A DNA stretch of 64,000 bases from Salinibacterium sp. (GTDB lineage: Bacteria; Actinomycetota; Actinomycetes; Actinomycetales; Microbacteriaceae), in the NCBI GenBank assembly GCA_019638845.1, contig JAHBSZ010000005.1, positions 62,001-126,000 on the forward strand. Reading direction: 5' to 3'. The notes under the pieces were generated by a model. It made no database searches, was not told the DNA's origin, and was given only the letters and a program-made list of their open reading frames with translations. Positions 48,302 through 56,404 of the stretch are shown one piece after another. Position 1 is the first letter of the stretch; the number at the start of each line of letters is the position of its first letter. Position numbers and translations under genes: made by a program.

Positions 48302-49359
48302 AATCCTCATCCCCCCTTGCCAGGATCATGGCGATCCGCGGCATGCCCATGACACTCGTGCTCATCCTGACTGTCGTGATCTTTCAGGTGCTCAATCCGG
48401 TGTTCCTCGACGGCAAGACGGTCGGCAATTACATCACTAACGGCATCCCGATCATGCTCATCACGCTCGGTGTCGCGATTGTAATCATCGGCGGCGGAAT
48501 CGACCTCTCGGTCGGGACAGTCGCGGGCCTCAGCGCGGGAACTACGATGTTCACACTCGTCCAGGGCGCACCGCTCGTTGCCGGCATCGCTGTCGGCTGC
48601 GGGACCGGTCTTCTGTTCGGTCTCATCAACGGTTTCCTCGTCGCCTACATGCGAATCAACGACTTCATCGTGACTCTGGCCACGTTGAACATCGCCGCCG
48701 GCCTGCTCGTGGTGCTTTCCCAGGTGCAGCCGCTGCAGGGTGTGAGCGTACCGGGATTCGCTGAGCTCACAAAGGGGGACCTGTTCGGCATCCCGACCTC
48801 GTTCTTCATCGCAGGAGCGCTGTTTGTCATTGCGCAGATCATGCTCGCTAAGACGATCATTGGGCGCCGCCTCTACGCTGTGGGTATCTCGAGCCAAGCC
48901 TCGAACGTCGCTGGCGTTAGCGTGCCTCACCTCCGTCTCTTCACTTTCGCCGCATCCGGACTGCTGGCCGGCGTCGCGGGCGTGCTGCTCGCCTCGCGCC
49001 TCGGTGCGGTGCAGGCCTTCCTCGGTATCGGGTACGAGTTCATCGCCATCGCGGGCGCGGTCATCGGTGGTATCAGCCTCGCAGGGGGCGGCGGAAGCGT
49101 CTGGGCCGCCTTTGTCGGAGGGCTATTTCTTGCGACACTGCAACAGGGACTGCGACTAAACAACGTCGACCCCGTCTACTTCAGCATCGTTACCGCGCTT
49201 GCCATCGTCTTTGGTGTGGTGTTCGAGCGCCAGGTGCGCCGGGTCATCCTCCGAGCCGCGCTACATCGAACCGCATTGTTCTCCACCGACCAACCACGGG
49301 CCACCGAGGATGAGTCTGTGGTCGCCAGTTCCGAGGGGAGCAATAACAATGACAAGTAA
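48298..49359 (+). CDS. Sugar ABC transporter permease 1 (RbsC type)
   Basis: A 353-residue protein with about ten TM helices. It has the BPD_transp_2 motif VIIGGGIDLSVGTVAGLSAG, FIVTLATLNIAAGL, and the GVSVPHLRLFTFAASGLLAGVAG loop that contacts the ATPase. The C-terminus is a 35-residue polar tail. It overlaps the ATPase gene (ATGA) and the second permease by 11 bases. Two non-identical permeases imply a heterodimeric channel, as in the YtfT/YjfF and LsrC/LsrD importers. Confidence 0.95.
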   Translation: MKSSSPLARIMAIRGMPMTLVLILTVVIFQVLNPVFLDGKTVGNYITNGIPIMLITLGVAIVIIGGGIDLSVGTVAGLSAGTTMFTLVQGAPLVAGIAVGCGTGLLFGLINGFLVAYMRINDFIVTLATLNIAAGLLVVLSQVQPLQGVSVPGFAELTKGDLFGIPTSFFIAGALFVIAQIMLAKTIIGRRLYAVGISSQASNVAGVSVPHLRLFTFAASGLLAGVAGVLLASRLGAVQAFLGIGYEFIAIAGAVIGGISLAGGGGSVWAAFVGGLFLATLQQGLRLNNVDPVYFSIVTALAIVFGVVFERQVRRVILRAALHRTALFSTDQPRATEDESVVASSEGSNNNDK

Positions 49360-50383
49360 GCCCCGGTCTGCCACGGAGACGATCCGCAACCTCTGGGAAC
49401 GACTGCTTGTCGACCCCACACTGGGCGTGATCTCGCTCCTGCTGATCTTCGCGCTCATCGCTGCCTTCGCTCTCCCTGTCTTCTACGCAGGCAACAACAT
49501 CTACAACCTAGTCGGCAGCAGCATCACGGTCATGATTCTCTCCATCGGGATGACCGTCGTACTTATCTCCGGGGGCATCGACCTCTCCGTTGGCGCTGTC
49601 ATGGCACTATGCGCGGGAGTCGCTGCGACGGTCCTCAAGATGGGTGCCCCTTTGTTCGTAGCGTTCGTCTGTGCGATCCTCGTCGGCATCGCGGCGGGCT
49701 TGCTCAACGGACTTCTCGTAACCAGGGTCGGCCTTCCCGACTTCATCGCGACCCTCGCGATGTTGGGGTTCGCGAGCGGCGTGCTGTACATAGCGACTCA
49801 GGGCGTTCCGATTATCGGATACATGACGAGCGAGTACTACATCGTTGGCGGGCTCGACCCCCTTGTCGGCCCAGTGACCTTCCCGATCCTCGTGGCGGTA
49901 GTGCTCGCGCTCATCGTGGGGTGGGTCCTCAGCCGTACGAAGCTGGGCACCCACTTCTTCGCGGTAGGCAGCAACGCCGTCGCCTCCCGCCAGTCGGGCA
50001 TCCCGGTCCGGTGGGTCAAGACGCAGGCGTACATGCTGAGCGGCACCTGCGCGGCGGTCGCTGGCATCATCCTCGCGGGCCGCAATAACAACGTTCCCGC
50101 CGACCTCGGCACCGGCTACGAAATCCAGGCCATCTCAGCAGCGATCATCGGCGGCGCATCCCTCATGGGCGGTCGCGGCCGGGTGCTTGGCGCAGTGCTT
50201 GGCGCACTGACCCTCGCCCTCGCGATCAACATCATCAACCTAGCGGGGGTGCCTTCGAGCTTTCAGAAAATCGTGATCGGCGTCATCCTCATCCTCGCCG
50301 TCATTGCCAACTACCTGAGCGAACTCGCCCGGGGCGCGACCCAGCGCCGAAGGGCCAAACGACTCTCAAGCATCGACGCTTGA
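49349..50383 (+). CDS. Sugar ABC transporter permease 2 (RbsC type)
   Basis: A 344-residue permease from ATG 49349, with GAGGGGAG 9 bases upstream and an 11-base overlap with permease 1. It has TVVLISGGIDLSVGAVMALCAG, LPDFIATLAMLGFASG and SGIPVRWVKTQAYMLSGTCAAVAG. It is related to permease 1 in the conserved blocks but clearly distinct, so a heterodimer is likely. A hairpin at 50403-50426 separates it from the binding-protein gene. Confidence 0.95.
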   Translation: MTSKPRSATETIRNLWERLLVDPTLGVISLLLIFALIAAFALPVFYAGNNIYNLVGSSITVMILSIGMTVVLISGGIDLSVGAVMALCAGVAATVLKMGAPLFVAFVCAILVGIAAGLLNGLLVTRVGLPDFIATLAMLGFASGVLYIATQGVPIIGYMTSEYYIVGGLDPLVGPVTFPILVAVVLALIVGWVLSRTKLGTHFFAVGSNAVASRQSGIPVRWVKTQAYMLSGTCAAVAGIILAGRNNNVPADLGTGYEIQAISAAIIGGASLMGGRGRVLGAVLGALTLALAINIINLAGVPSSFQKIVIGVILILAVIANYLSELARGATQRRRAKRLSSIDA

Positions 50384-50402
50384 GTGCACCAAGAAACCGA
50401 AA

Positions 50403-50426
50403 GCGCCAGCGTTTCAGCGCTGGCGC
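50403..50426 (+). other. Intercistronic stem-loop between permease 2 and the binding protein
   Basis: GCGCCAGC (50403-50410) pairs with GCTGGCGC (50419-50426), extendable by one G-C pair, around a 6-base loop. There is no T run. It lies in the 62-base gap before the binding-protein gene. It may protect mRNA from decay or cause partial termination to adjust expression. Confidence 0.65.
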
Positions 50427-50445
50427 CCATCGAGAGGAAATGCAG

Positions 50446-51627
50446 ATGTCTCAACAGAATGCTAGTCCCACAACGATGACGATCACACGACCCTGGCGTC
50501 GCGCGATCGCGCTGGGTGCCAGCGCCGTGCTCCTGGCTGGCTTGGCTGCGTGTTCCACAGTGACTGGATCCACCGATACCGGCACCGGCACCGGCACCGC
50601 CGGTTCCACGAACTGTGGCAGTGCCGATGAGCAAGCGGCAATCACCGCTGCCGTCAACGGCCGCACGCTGAAAGTCGGCTTCACCCCGCCAATCCTTTCC
50701 GAGTTCTACACTCAGGTCGAGAAGGCCGCCTTCAACCGGATGAATGAACTCGAGACCTGCTACGGCATCAAGTGGGAGTGGTCCCGTCAGGGCGCCCTCA
50801 ATGACGCTCACTCGGGCGTGGAGGCCGTCGGTATCGTCGAGAACTTCATCTCGAACGGGTTCGACGCCGTCTTCGTGTGCTCCGCAGCACCGCACGCCAC
50901 GATGCAGGAGATCTTCAAGGCAGGCGAGGCCGCCGGAGTAAATTTCTACCAGTTCAACTCGACGGAAGAGCTCGAGAATCCGTCGCAGGCCACTGATCCC
51001 ACCGCCGGCCTCTCCACGATCTCGAACATTGGCTACGACGACCGCTGGCAGTCGGGTTACATCGCGGGCCAGTACCTCGCGAAGGCGCTGAGCGGTAAGG
51101 GTCAGATCATCCAGATCCTCGGCCCGTCGGGCTCCGACTGGACCAAGTTGCGCCAGCAAGGCTTCGAGGCCGCGATCGGCGAGTTCCCGGGCATGACCAT
51201 CGTCGGTTCCGCCGACGGCGGCTACGTTCGCGACAAGGGCCTGACTGCCGCGCAGGATCTCTTGACCAAGTTCCCAGACATCGCAGCCATCTACGGTGAG
51301 AACGAAGACATGGCGTTGGGTGCCTCGCAAGCGATCGATCTCGCCGGCCTCAAGCATTGGGACGGTACCTCGGGAATCATCACAATCGGCGCTGACGGTC
51401 TGATCTCAGGTATGGACTCGATCCGCCAGGGCAAGCTCACCGCCACCGTCGATGTCAACTCCGTCGACATGGGCACGACGATGGTCAACACGCTGTTCCA
51501 GCACGAGATCCTCGGCATGACCGTCGCACAGTTCATCTCCGTCCCCACGGTCGTCGTCGACAAGACGAATGTGGACTGGGCCGAGGCGAAGATCGCCGCG
51601 TCGCAGGCCGGACCGGGCAAGTACTAA
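50446..51627 (+). CDS. Substrate-binding lipoprotein of the ABC importer
   Basis: A 393-residue periplasmic-binding-type protein from ATG 50446 (GAGAGG 8 bases upstream; ATG 50440 is also possible). The signal has lipobox LAAC (C36), followed by a Thr/Gly linker. The fold resembles the RbsB/Peripla_BP_4 family, with LKVGFTPPILSEFY and IGADGLISGMDSIRQG. Homology to galactofuranose- and ribose-type binders is general. The ligand cannot be named. It is placed last in the transport block. Confidence 0.93.
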   Translation: MSQQNASPTTMTITRPWRRAIALGASAVLLAGLAACSTVTGSTDTGTGTGTAGSTNCGSADEQAAITAAVNGRTLKVGFTPPILSEFYTQVEKAAFNRMNELETCYGIKWEWSRQGALNDAHSGVEAVGIVENFISNGFDAVFVCSAAPHATMQEIFKAGEAAGVNFYQFNSTEELENPSQATDPTAGLSTISNIGYDDRWQSGYIAGQYLAKALSGKGQIIQILGPSGSDWTKLRQQGFEAAIGEFPGMTIVGSADGGYVRDKGLTAAQDLLTKFPDIAAIYGENEDMALGASQAIDLAGLKHWDGTSGIITIGADGLISGMDSIRQGKLTATVDVNSVDMGTTMVNTLFQHEILGMTVAQFISVPTVVVDKTNVDWAEAKIAASQAGPGKY

Positions 51628-51641
51628 CAACCAGCACCATC

Positions 51642-51671
51642 GGGGTGCCCCGCCAGCCGGCGGGGCACCCC
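51642..51671 (+). other. Strong intercistronic stem-loop between binding protein and GMC gene
   Basis: A 13-bp perfect stem (51642-51654 with 51659-51671) closes a 4-base AGCC loop. It begins 15 bases after the binding-protein stop. The absence of a T run and the continuing operon suggest mRNA stabilisation or partial termination, giving more transporter than enzyme. Confidence 0.7.
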
Positions 51672-51721
51672 ACCCCACCAGAGCACCGTCGAAGAGACGC
51701 GGATGAAAGGACTCGATTCTC

Positions 51722-53407
51722 ATGGTGAAAAAGAATGACCCAGTGGACGTCGTGATCGTCGGGCTAGGAGCCGGAGGAGGTCCGGCCGCAAAGGTACTGT
51801 CGGAGGCTGGTTACTCTGTAGTCGGCTTCGACAAGGGCCCTTGGCTACGCAATAGCGAGCACTACTCGGGCGACGAGCTCAAGTTCCAGAACCGCAGCTA
51901 TCTGTGGCCGGACGTCGATCTCATGCCACGTACAGTGCGCAGCGACGAGACCACCGAGGGCCGCATCTTCAACTTTTCCCCCGTGCCTTCCGCGGTCGGC
52001 GGCGGAACTACCCACATGGCGGGCTGGACCCCCCGCCCTCGCCCTTCCGACTTCATCATGCAGTCGCTGCACGGCGACATCGAGGGCGCGAGCCTCGCTG
52101 ACTGGCCCTATCGCTATGAGCACCTCGAGCCCTACCTCACCAAGGTCGAGTGGAGCTACGGCATCTCGGGCCTTGATGGTGCCGAGGTGGGTGCCGGGTT
52201 CCGGTCCAAGCGCTATCCGAGCGGCCCCCTGGAGCCCACTAAGTTCGGCGAGAAGTTCTACGAGGGATGCCGAAAGCTCGGCATCAACGCGATGCCACTC
52301 CCGATGAGTCACCTCACCGAGAGAAACGAGCTCGGTCGCAAGGCCGTCAACCGCACGAGCTTCTGGAACCAGTACGGCGACCCGACCGAGACGCGCTCGA
52401 CGGTCGCTACGACGTACATCCCCGAGGCTCTCTCCACCGGTAATTTCGAGGTGCGAGCCGACTCCTTCGTCAAGGAAGTGACCGTCGACCGCGACGGTAA
52501 GGCGACGGGCGTGGTGTATATCGCGCCCGACGGCTCGGAGCACGAACAGCAGGCGAGGGTCGTCATCCTCGCTCTCGGCGCCATCGAATCTTCGCGCCTC
52601 ATGCTGCTATCGAAGTCGCCGCGTTTCCCCGACGGGCTTGCCAACGACTCAGGCCTCGTAGGTAAGAACGCGACGTTCCACGAATACCTATTCGCCGTCG
52701 GCCTCTTCGACCGCGAAGTGTCGCCTGCCCTCAACGGGTTCACGGGCAACTACCAGAGCGGCGGGTCGATGCACTTCTACGAGACTGACCCTGACCGAGG
52801 CCATATCGGTGGCGGCATCATTGCCACCACACAGATCGGCCAGCCCATCAACCCGATCCTGCCCGGAAAACCCGTGTGGGGCGAAGCGGCCAAGGACGCG
52901 GACCGCGACTACTTCCTGCACTCAATGAAGATCGGAATGATCCTGCAGGATCTTCCGCAGGAGACGAATCGCGTCGACCTCGACCCAACTGTCAAGGACC
53001 GCTGGGGAATGCCCGTCGCGCGCATCACCAACAAGCCACATGCCAACGACACAGCAATGAGCAAGTGGCAGATCGACAAGAATGTGGAAATCTTAGAGGC
53101 CGCCGGAGCGGTGCGCACCATGCCGGTCTATTTGGGCAAGGAGTTCACGGGGAACGCCTGCCACCAACACGGAACGGTGCGCATGGGGACCGACCCGAAC
53201 AGGTCCGTACTGAACGAGTGGGCTCAAGCTCATTCGGTGGACAACCTTTTTGTACTCGACGGTTCTGGCTTCGCCACGGCAATGGGGGTCAACCCGACGC
53301 TCACGATCATGGCGCACTCGTGGCGTGCAGCCGACTACATCGCAAACACCTATCTCAAGGGACGGAGCGAGCGCCTCGTGCTCGACCCGATCTCTGCCTC
53401 GAAGTAA
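51722..53407 (+). CDS. GMC family FAD oxidoreductase, gluconate-2-dehydrogenase-like
   Basis: A 561-residue flavoenzyme. The N-terminus has the FAD motif VDVVIVGLGAGGGPAAKVL. The GMC signature region includes PSAVGGGTTHMAGW and RYEHLEPYLTKVEW. The C-terminal catalytic His lies in NACHQHGT (H481/H483), with N524 in NPTLT as partner. It should oxidise an alcohol, pyranose or sugar acid. No signal peptide is present. The next gene encodes a subunit-3-like partner 15 bases on, so the two probably form a complex. The electron acceptor is unknown. Confidence 0.92.
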   Translation: MVKKNDPVDVVIVGLGAGGGPAAKVLSEAGYSVVGFDKGPWLRNSEHYSGDELKFQNRSYLWPDVDLMPRTVRSDETTEGRIFNFSPVPSAVGGGTTHMAGWTPRPRPSDFIMQSLHGDIEGASLADWPYRYEHLEPYLTKVEWSYGISGLDGAEVGAGFRSKRYPSGPLEPTKFGEKFYEGCRKLGINAMPLPMSHLTERNELGRKAVNRTSFWNQYGDPTETRSTVATTYIPEALSTGNFEVRADSFVKEVTVDRDGKATGVVYIAPDGSEHEQQARVVILALGAIESSRLMLLSKSPRFPDGLANDSGLVGKNATFHEYLFAVGLFDREVSPALNGFTGNYQSGGSMHFYETDPDRGHIGGGIIATTQIGQPINPILPGKPVWGEAAKDADRDYFLHSMKIGMILQDLPQETNRVDLDPTVKDRWGMPVARITNKPHANDTAMSKWQIDKNVEILEAAGAVRTMPVYLGKEFTGNACHQHGTVRMGTDPNRSVLNEWAQAHSVDNLFVLDGSGFATAMGVNPTLTIMAHSWRAADYIANTYLKGRSERLVLDPISASK

Positions 53408-53422
53408 GGAAGGAGAACCACC

Positions 53423-54127
53423 ATGGCCTCAAAATCCGAATGGCAAAAGCTCGATCTCGTGATCGACCCCGACTCGAATGAAAAGTTGTTCTTCAGCGAC
53501 CACGAATGGGACACCATCGAGGCGGCTGCGGCGCGGATCATCCCGACGGACCAGGATCCTGGTGCCCGCGAGGCACGAGTGATCGTCTTCATCGACAGGT
53601 ACCTGTCGGGGATCGACTACCACTACGCGGCTGCAGACGGCAGCGGCTTCCTCCGCATGGAAGGCGAGGAGGCACGGGCCGCGCGCGCACGAACCAACGA
53701 CTTCCAGCGAATGTACCGCGAGGGAGTGGGTGAGCTCGATGCGGTAGCAATGCGCCACGGCGCCGCCGACTTCGTGAGCGCCGACGAGGCGACGCAGGAC
53801 AAGATCCTCGTCGAGGTCAGCGGTGCGCCGAAGCCGAGCCACGTACGCCTCGACGAGCATGAGGTGTTCTACTCGCGATTGCAAGGGAACACCGACACGG
53901 GCAAGAGTTTCTTCGACACTCTCGCTTTCCATGTGCGGCAAGGGTTCTACGCGGATCCAGTCTACGGCGGCAACAAGGACCAGGTCGGCTGGAAGGTGAT
54001 CGGGTTCCCGGGGCCGAGTTCGCTCAAGGACACCATGGACGGCACCTATACGACGGCGCCGTATTTCGTGCAGGAGTACGACTGGCGCGACCTGCTGCTC
54101 TCCTACGACGGGCCAGAAACAGCCTAA
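53423..54127 (+). CDS. Gluconate 2-dehydrogenase subunit 3-like protein
   Basis: A 234-residue protein with the PF13618-type core FFSDHEWDTIEAAAARIIPTD and GAREARVIVFIDRYL, and a C-terminal FVRQGFYADPVYGGN-like segment (here HVRQGFYADPVYGGN). Classical gamma subunits have a Tat signal; this one has none and begins with a short hydrophilic leader. It probably partners the GMC oxidoreductase in the cytoplasm. GGAGAA precedes the ATG. No cytochrome c subunit is nearby. Confidence 0.88.
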   Translation: MASKSEWQKLDLVIDPDSNEKLFFSDHEWDTIEAAAARIIPTDQDPGAREARVIVFIDRYLSGIDYHYAAADGSGFLRMEGEEARAARARTNDFQRMYREGVGELDAVAMRHGAADFVSADEATQDKILVEVSGAPKPSHVRLDEHEVFYSRLQGNTDTGKSFFDTLAFHVRQGFYADPVYGGNKDQVGWKVIGFPGPSSLKDTMDGTYTTAPYFVQEYDWRDLLLSYDGPETA

Positions 54128-54188
54128 CTACCAAATCAACGCGGACCTACTCCGCGTCGTGACCACCTCCAGAAAGGAAGAAGAATCA

Positions 54189-54917
54189 ATGTCGAACTTC
54201 GAAGAAAAACTCAACAAATGGGTCGACCGCACCTACCGGTACACCCCAAACAAGATCGACCTGTCCCGCACCGTCGTGCACATGCTCGACGTGCAGAACC
54301 TGTGCCTCGACAAGCGCGGCGCCGACTATGTGCAGAGCGTGGGCGGTGCCCCTTCGGGCGAAGAAACTCTCGTTCAGGCCAAGAAGGTCCTCGACGCCGC
54401 ACGTGCCAAAGGCGTGAAGGTCAACTGGTCGATGTGGGGAATGGACCCGAACGGCTACGATATCGGCCTGTGGGGCGAGAAGTACCCCGCCTGGAAGAAC
54501 GCGGATTCCCCGTTCAATCACGGTACGTTTGACGGCGCCCTGTGCGACGGCTTTGTGCCCGAGGAAGGCGAGGCGGTACTCCGAAAGCACCGCAACAGCA
54601 GCTTCTTCGAAAGCCCGTTCAACTCGTGGCTCAAGCAGGACGACTGCAAGTATCTCGTGATCGTCGGGTCATCGACCGGCAACTGTGTGCCGACGACGGC
54701 CCGTGACGGTTTCGAGCAAGGCTACAAGGTCATCGTTGTCGCCGACTCCGGCACTGCGATTCCGCTCAACTCGCACGGCCGCAACCCCGAGTACGACCAC
54801 GAGGTCCCCGAAGGATACGGACAGTACTGGGAGGGCCTGCGAAACATGCAGGCTCAGTACGCCGACGTGATGTCGACGCGCGAGTTCCTCGAGTTGATGG
54901 AGAACTCCTCTAAATAG
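54189..54917 (+). CDS. Isochorismatase-like cysteine hydrolase
   Basis: A 252-residue protein from ATG 54189, with an AAAGGAAG site upstream. The catalytic triad is visible: D34 in HMLDVQN, K133 in LRKHRNSSF and C166 in GSSTGNCVPTTARDG. A cis-peptide VGSST strand precedes the Cys. The family contains amidases such as nicotinamidase, N-carbamoylsarcosine amidohydrolase and ureidoacrylate hydrolase. The N-terminal extension of about 25 residues and the WGMDPNGYD loop are unusual. Its substrate is presumably an intermediate of the operon pathway. Confidence 0.88.
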   Translation: MSNFEEKLNKWVDRTYRYTPNKIDLSRTVVHMLDVQNLCLDKRGADYVQSVGGAPSGEETLVQAKKVLDAARAKGVKVNWSMWGMDPNGYDIGLWGEKYPAWKNADSPFNHGTFDGALCDGFVPEEGEAVLRKHRNSSFFESPFNSWLKQDDCKYLVIVGSSTGNCVPTTARDGFEQGYKVIVVADSGTAIPLNSHGRNPEYDHEVPEGYGQYWEGLRNMQAQYADVMSTREFLELMENSSK

Positions 54918-54925
54918 CACGGGGG

Positions 54926-54957
54926 GCGGGCGGGGGTGCGTAGACGCTCCCGCCCGC
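54926..54957 (+). other. Intercistronic stem-loop before the aldo/keto reductase gene
   Basis: GCGGGCGGG (54926-54934) pairs with CCCGCCCGC (54949-54957) around a 14-base loop. It is the third hairpin in gaps of this operon, 8 bases after the hydrolase stop and 20 bases before the next ATG. There is no T run. Confidence 0.6.
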
Positions 54958-54977
54958 GCCACGGTTATGGAGACCAC

Positions 54978-55973
54978 ATGACAACGCCACCAGCTACCCG
55001 CACCTTCGGACGCGTCGGGGTCGACGTGACCCTAGCGGGTCTGGGCACCGTCGCCCTAGGCAACATGGGCAGGATCGTTCCCACCACCGACTCCCGTGCC
55101 GTGATCGACGCAGCATGGGATGGCGGCGTGCGGCTCTTTGACACCGCTCCGATGTATGGCCACGGCCTCGCGGAGTACCGTCTCGCCGAGCAACTCCGCG
55201 ATCACCCGCGAGACTCCTACTTCCTGGTCAACAAGGTCGGCCGCACCCTGCGTCCTTCAGCCGACCCTGGCGACACCTCCCCCTGGCTCGCGACCCCGCC
55301 GATGGCGATGGGATTCGACTACAGCTACGACGGCGTGTTGCGCCAAGTGGAGGCGAGTCTGCAGCGGATGGGCACCGACTACTTCGACGCGCTACTCGTG
55401 CACGATACCGATCGCTTCACGCACGGCGACGCGCAACCCGAACGCTTCCGGGAGGCCGTCGATGGCGCGTTCCAAGCCTTGCTGCGATTGCGCGACGAGG
55501 GCGTGACCCGGAGCATTGGTATCGGCGTCAACGAGTCTGACGTGTGCCTCGCGGCTCTTGAGGCTGTCGATATCGACTGCATGCTCATCGCCGGCACTTA
55601 CAATTTGCTTTCCACTACCGCGCTTGACGAGTTACTCCCGGAGTGCGCCCGTCGCGGCGTAGCGGTCATCAACGGTCGGGCCTTCGGGTCAGGCATCCTC
55701 GCCACGGGCACCACGAAAGACGCCCGCTTCAACTACGCGACAGCACCTACCGACATCGTCGACCGGGTGCGCCGCATCGAGTTCCTCTGCGACGAGTTCG
55801 GAGTCGAGCTCGGCGCAGTTGCAATTCGTTTCGCAGGCTCGCACCCGGCGATCGCGAACGTCTGTCTCGGCGCGCGCACCGCCGAGCAACAGGAACGGAA
55901 CCTCCGCTGGATGGGCGCCGTTATCCCCGACGAACTCTGGCTCGCGCTCGCCGAGCTCGACGACACGCCGTAA
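54978..55973 (+). CDS. Aldo/keto reductase, aldose or pyridoxal dehydrogenase type
   Basis: A 331-residue protein from ATG 54978 (GGAG 5 bases upstream). The AKR tetrad is present: Asp in RLFDTAP, Tyr in MYGHGLAE, Lys in LVNKVGR and His in ALLVHDTDRF. It resembles the D-threo-aldose 1-dehydrogenase/L-fucose dehydrogenase and pyridoxal 4-dehydrogenase group, which oxidise cyclic hemiacetals to lactones with NAD. This fits a pathway with the GMC enzyme. Specificity is inferred from the general pattern. Confidence 0.9.
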   Translation: MTTPPATRTFGRVGVDVTLAGLGTVALGNMGRIVPTTDSRAVIDAAWDGGVRLFDTAPMYGHGLAEYRLAEQLRDHPRDSYFLVNKVGRTLRPSADPGDTSPWLATPPMAMGFDYSYDGVLRQVEASLQRMGTDYFDALLVHDTDRFTHGDAQPERFREAVDGAFQALLRLRDEGVTRSIGIGVNESDVCLAALEAVDIDCMLIAGTYNLLSTTALDELLPECARRGVAVINGRAFGSGILATGTTKDARFNYATAPTDIVDRVRRIEFLCDEFGVELGAVAIRFAGSHPAIANVCLGARTAEQQERNLRWMGAVIPDELWLALAELDDTP

Positions 55974-56001
55974 ACACCACCACCAGATACAGGAGATCGA
56001 G

Positions 56002-56400
56002 ATGTTCGAGGAACTGAAAACCATCGCCGCGCATGCAGAGGCCGAGGCGGCAGAAAGGGGACTCGCCGTCGTCGTGAGCATCGTCGATGTACACGGTAAC
56101 CCGGCTCTGCTACACAGGATGACCGGCGCACCCATGCATTCACTCGAGATGGCGTTCCGTAAGGCCTACACTGCCGCGACCTTCGCCGTAGCTACCGAGG
56201 AACTTACGAAAAAGGTCGAGCCGGGCGGACCACTCTTCGGCCTAGCCGTCAACTCCGGTTCGAAGCTCATCGGTTTTGGTGGCGGCGCACCGTTTGTGGT
56301 CTCAAGCGGCGAGCGGTTTGGCCTTGGCATCTCCGGCGGAACCACGGAAGAGGACATCGAGATCATGCGATCGGCAATTGCGAAGCACAACGCCGCCTAG
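56002..56400 (+). CDS. GlcG/HbpS family heme-binding-like protein
   Basis: A 132-residue protein from ATG 56002, with AGGAG 6 bases upstream. It has the GlcG/HbpS pattern: VVVSIVDVHGNPALLHRM, AFRKAYTAATF, the EPGGPLFGLAVN strand and a Gly-rich GGGAPFVV loop. Members bind heme, or sit in glycolate, propanediol and sugar operons with no firm function. It is the last gene of the operon; the converging galM ends 4 bases after. Confidence 0.88.
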   Translation: MFEELKTIAAHAEAEAAERGLAVVVSIVDVHGNPALLHRMTGAPMHSLEMAFRKAYTAATFAVATEELTKKVEPGGPLFGLAVNSGSKLIGFGGGAPFVVSSGERFGLGISGGTTEEDIEIMRSAIAKHNAA

Positions 56401-56404
56401 TGGT

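Noticed and set aside
54920-54938. G-rich tract as a possible G-quadruplex
   Set aside because: The tract lacks four well-separated G runs of three or more, and a better 9-bp hairpin uses the same bases.
51722-55973. C-glycoside (car-type) degradation locus
   Set aside because: A GMC oxidase is present, but the deglycosidase subunit genes expected beside it are missing.
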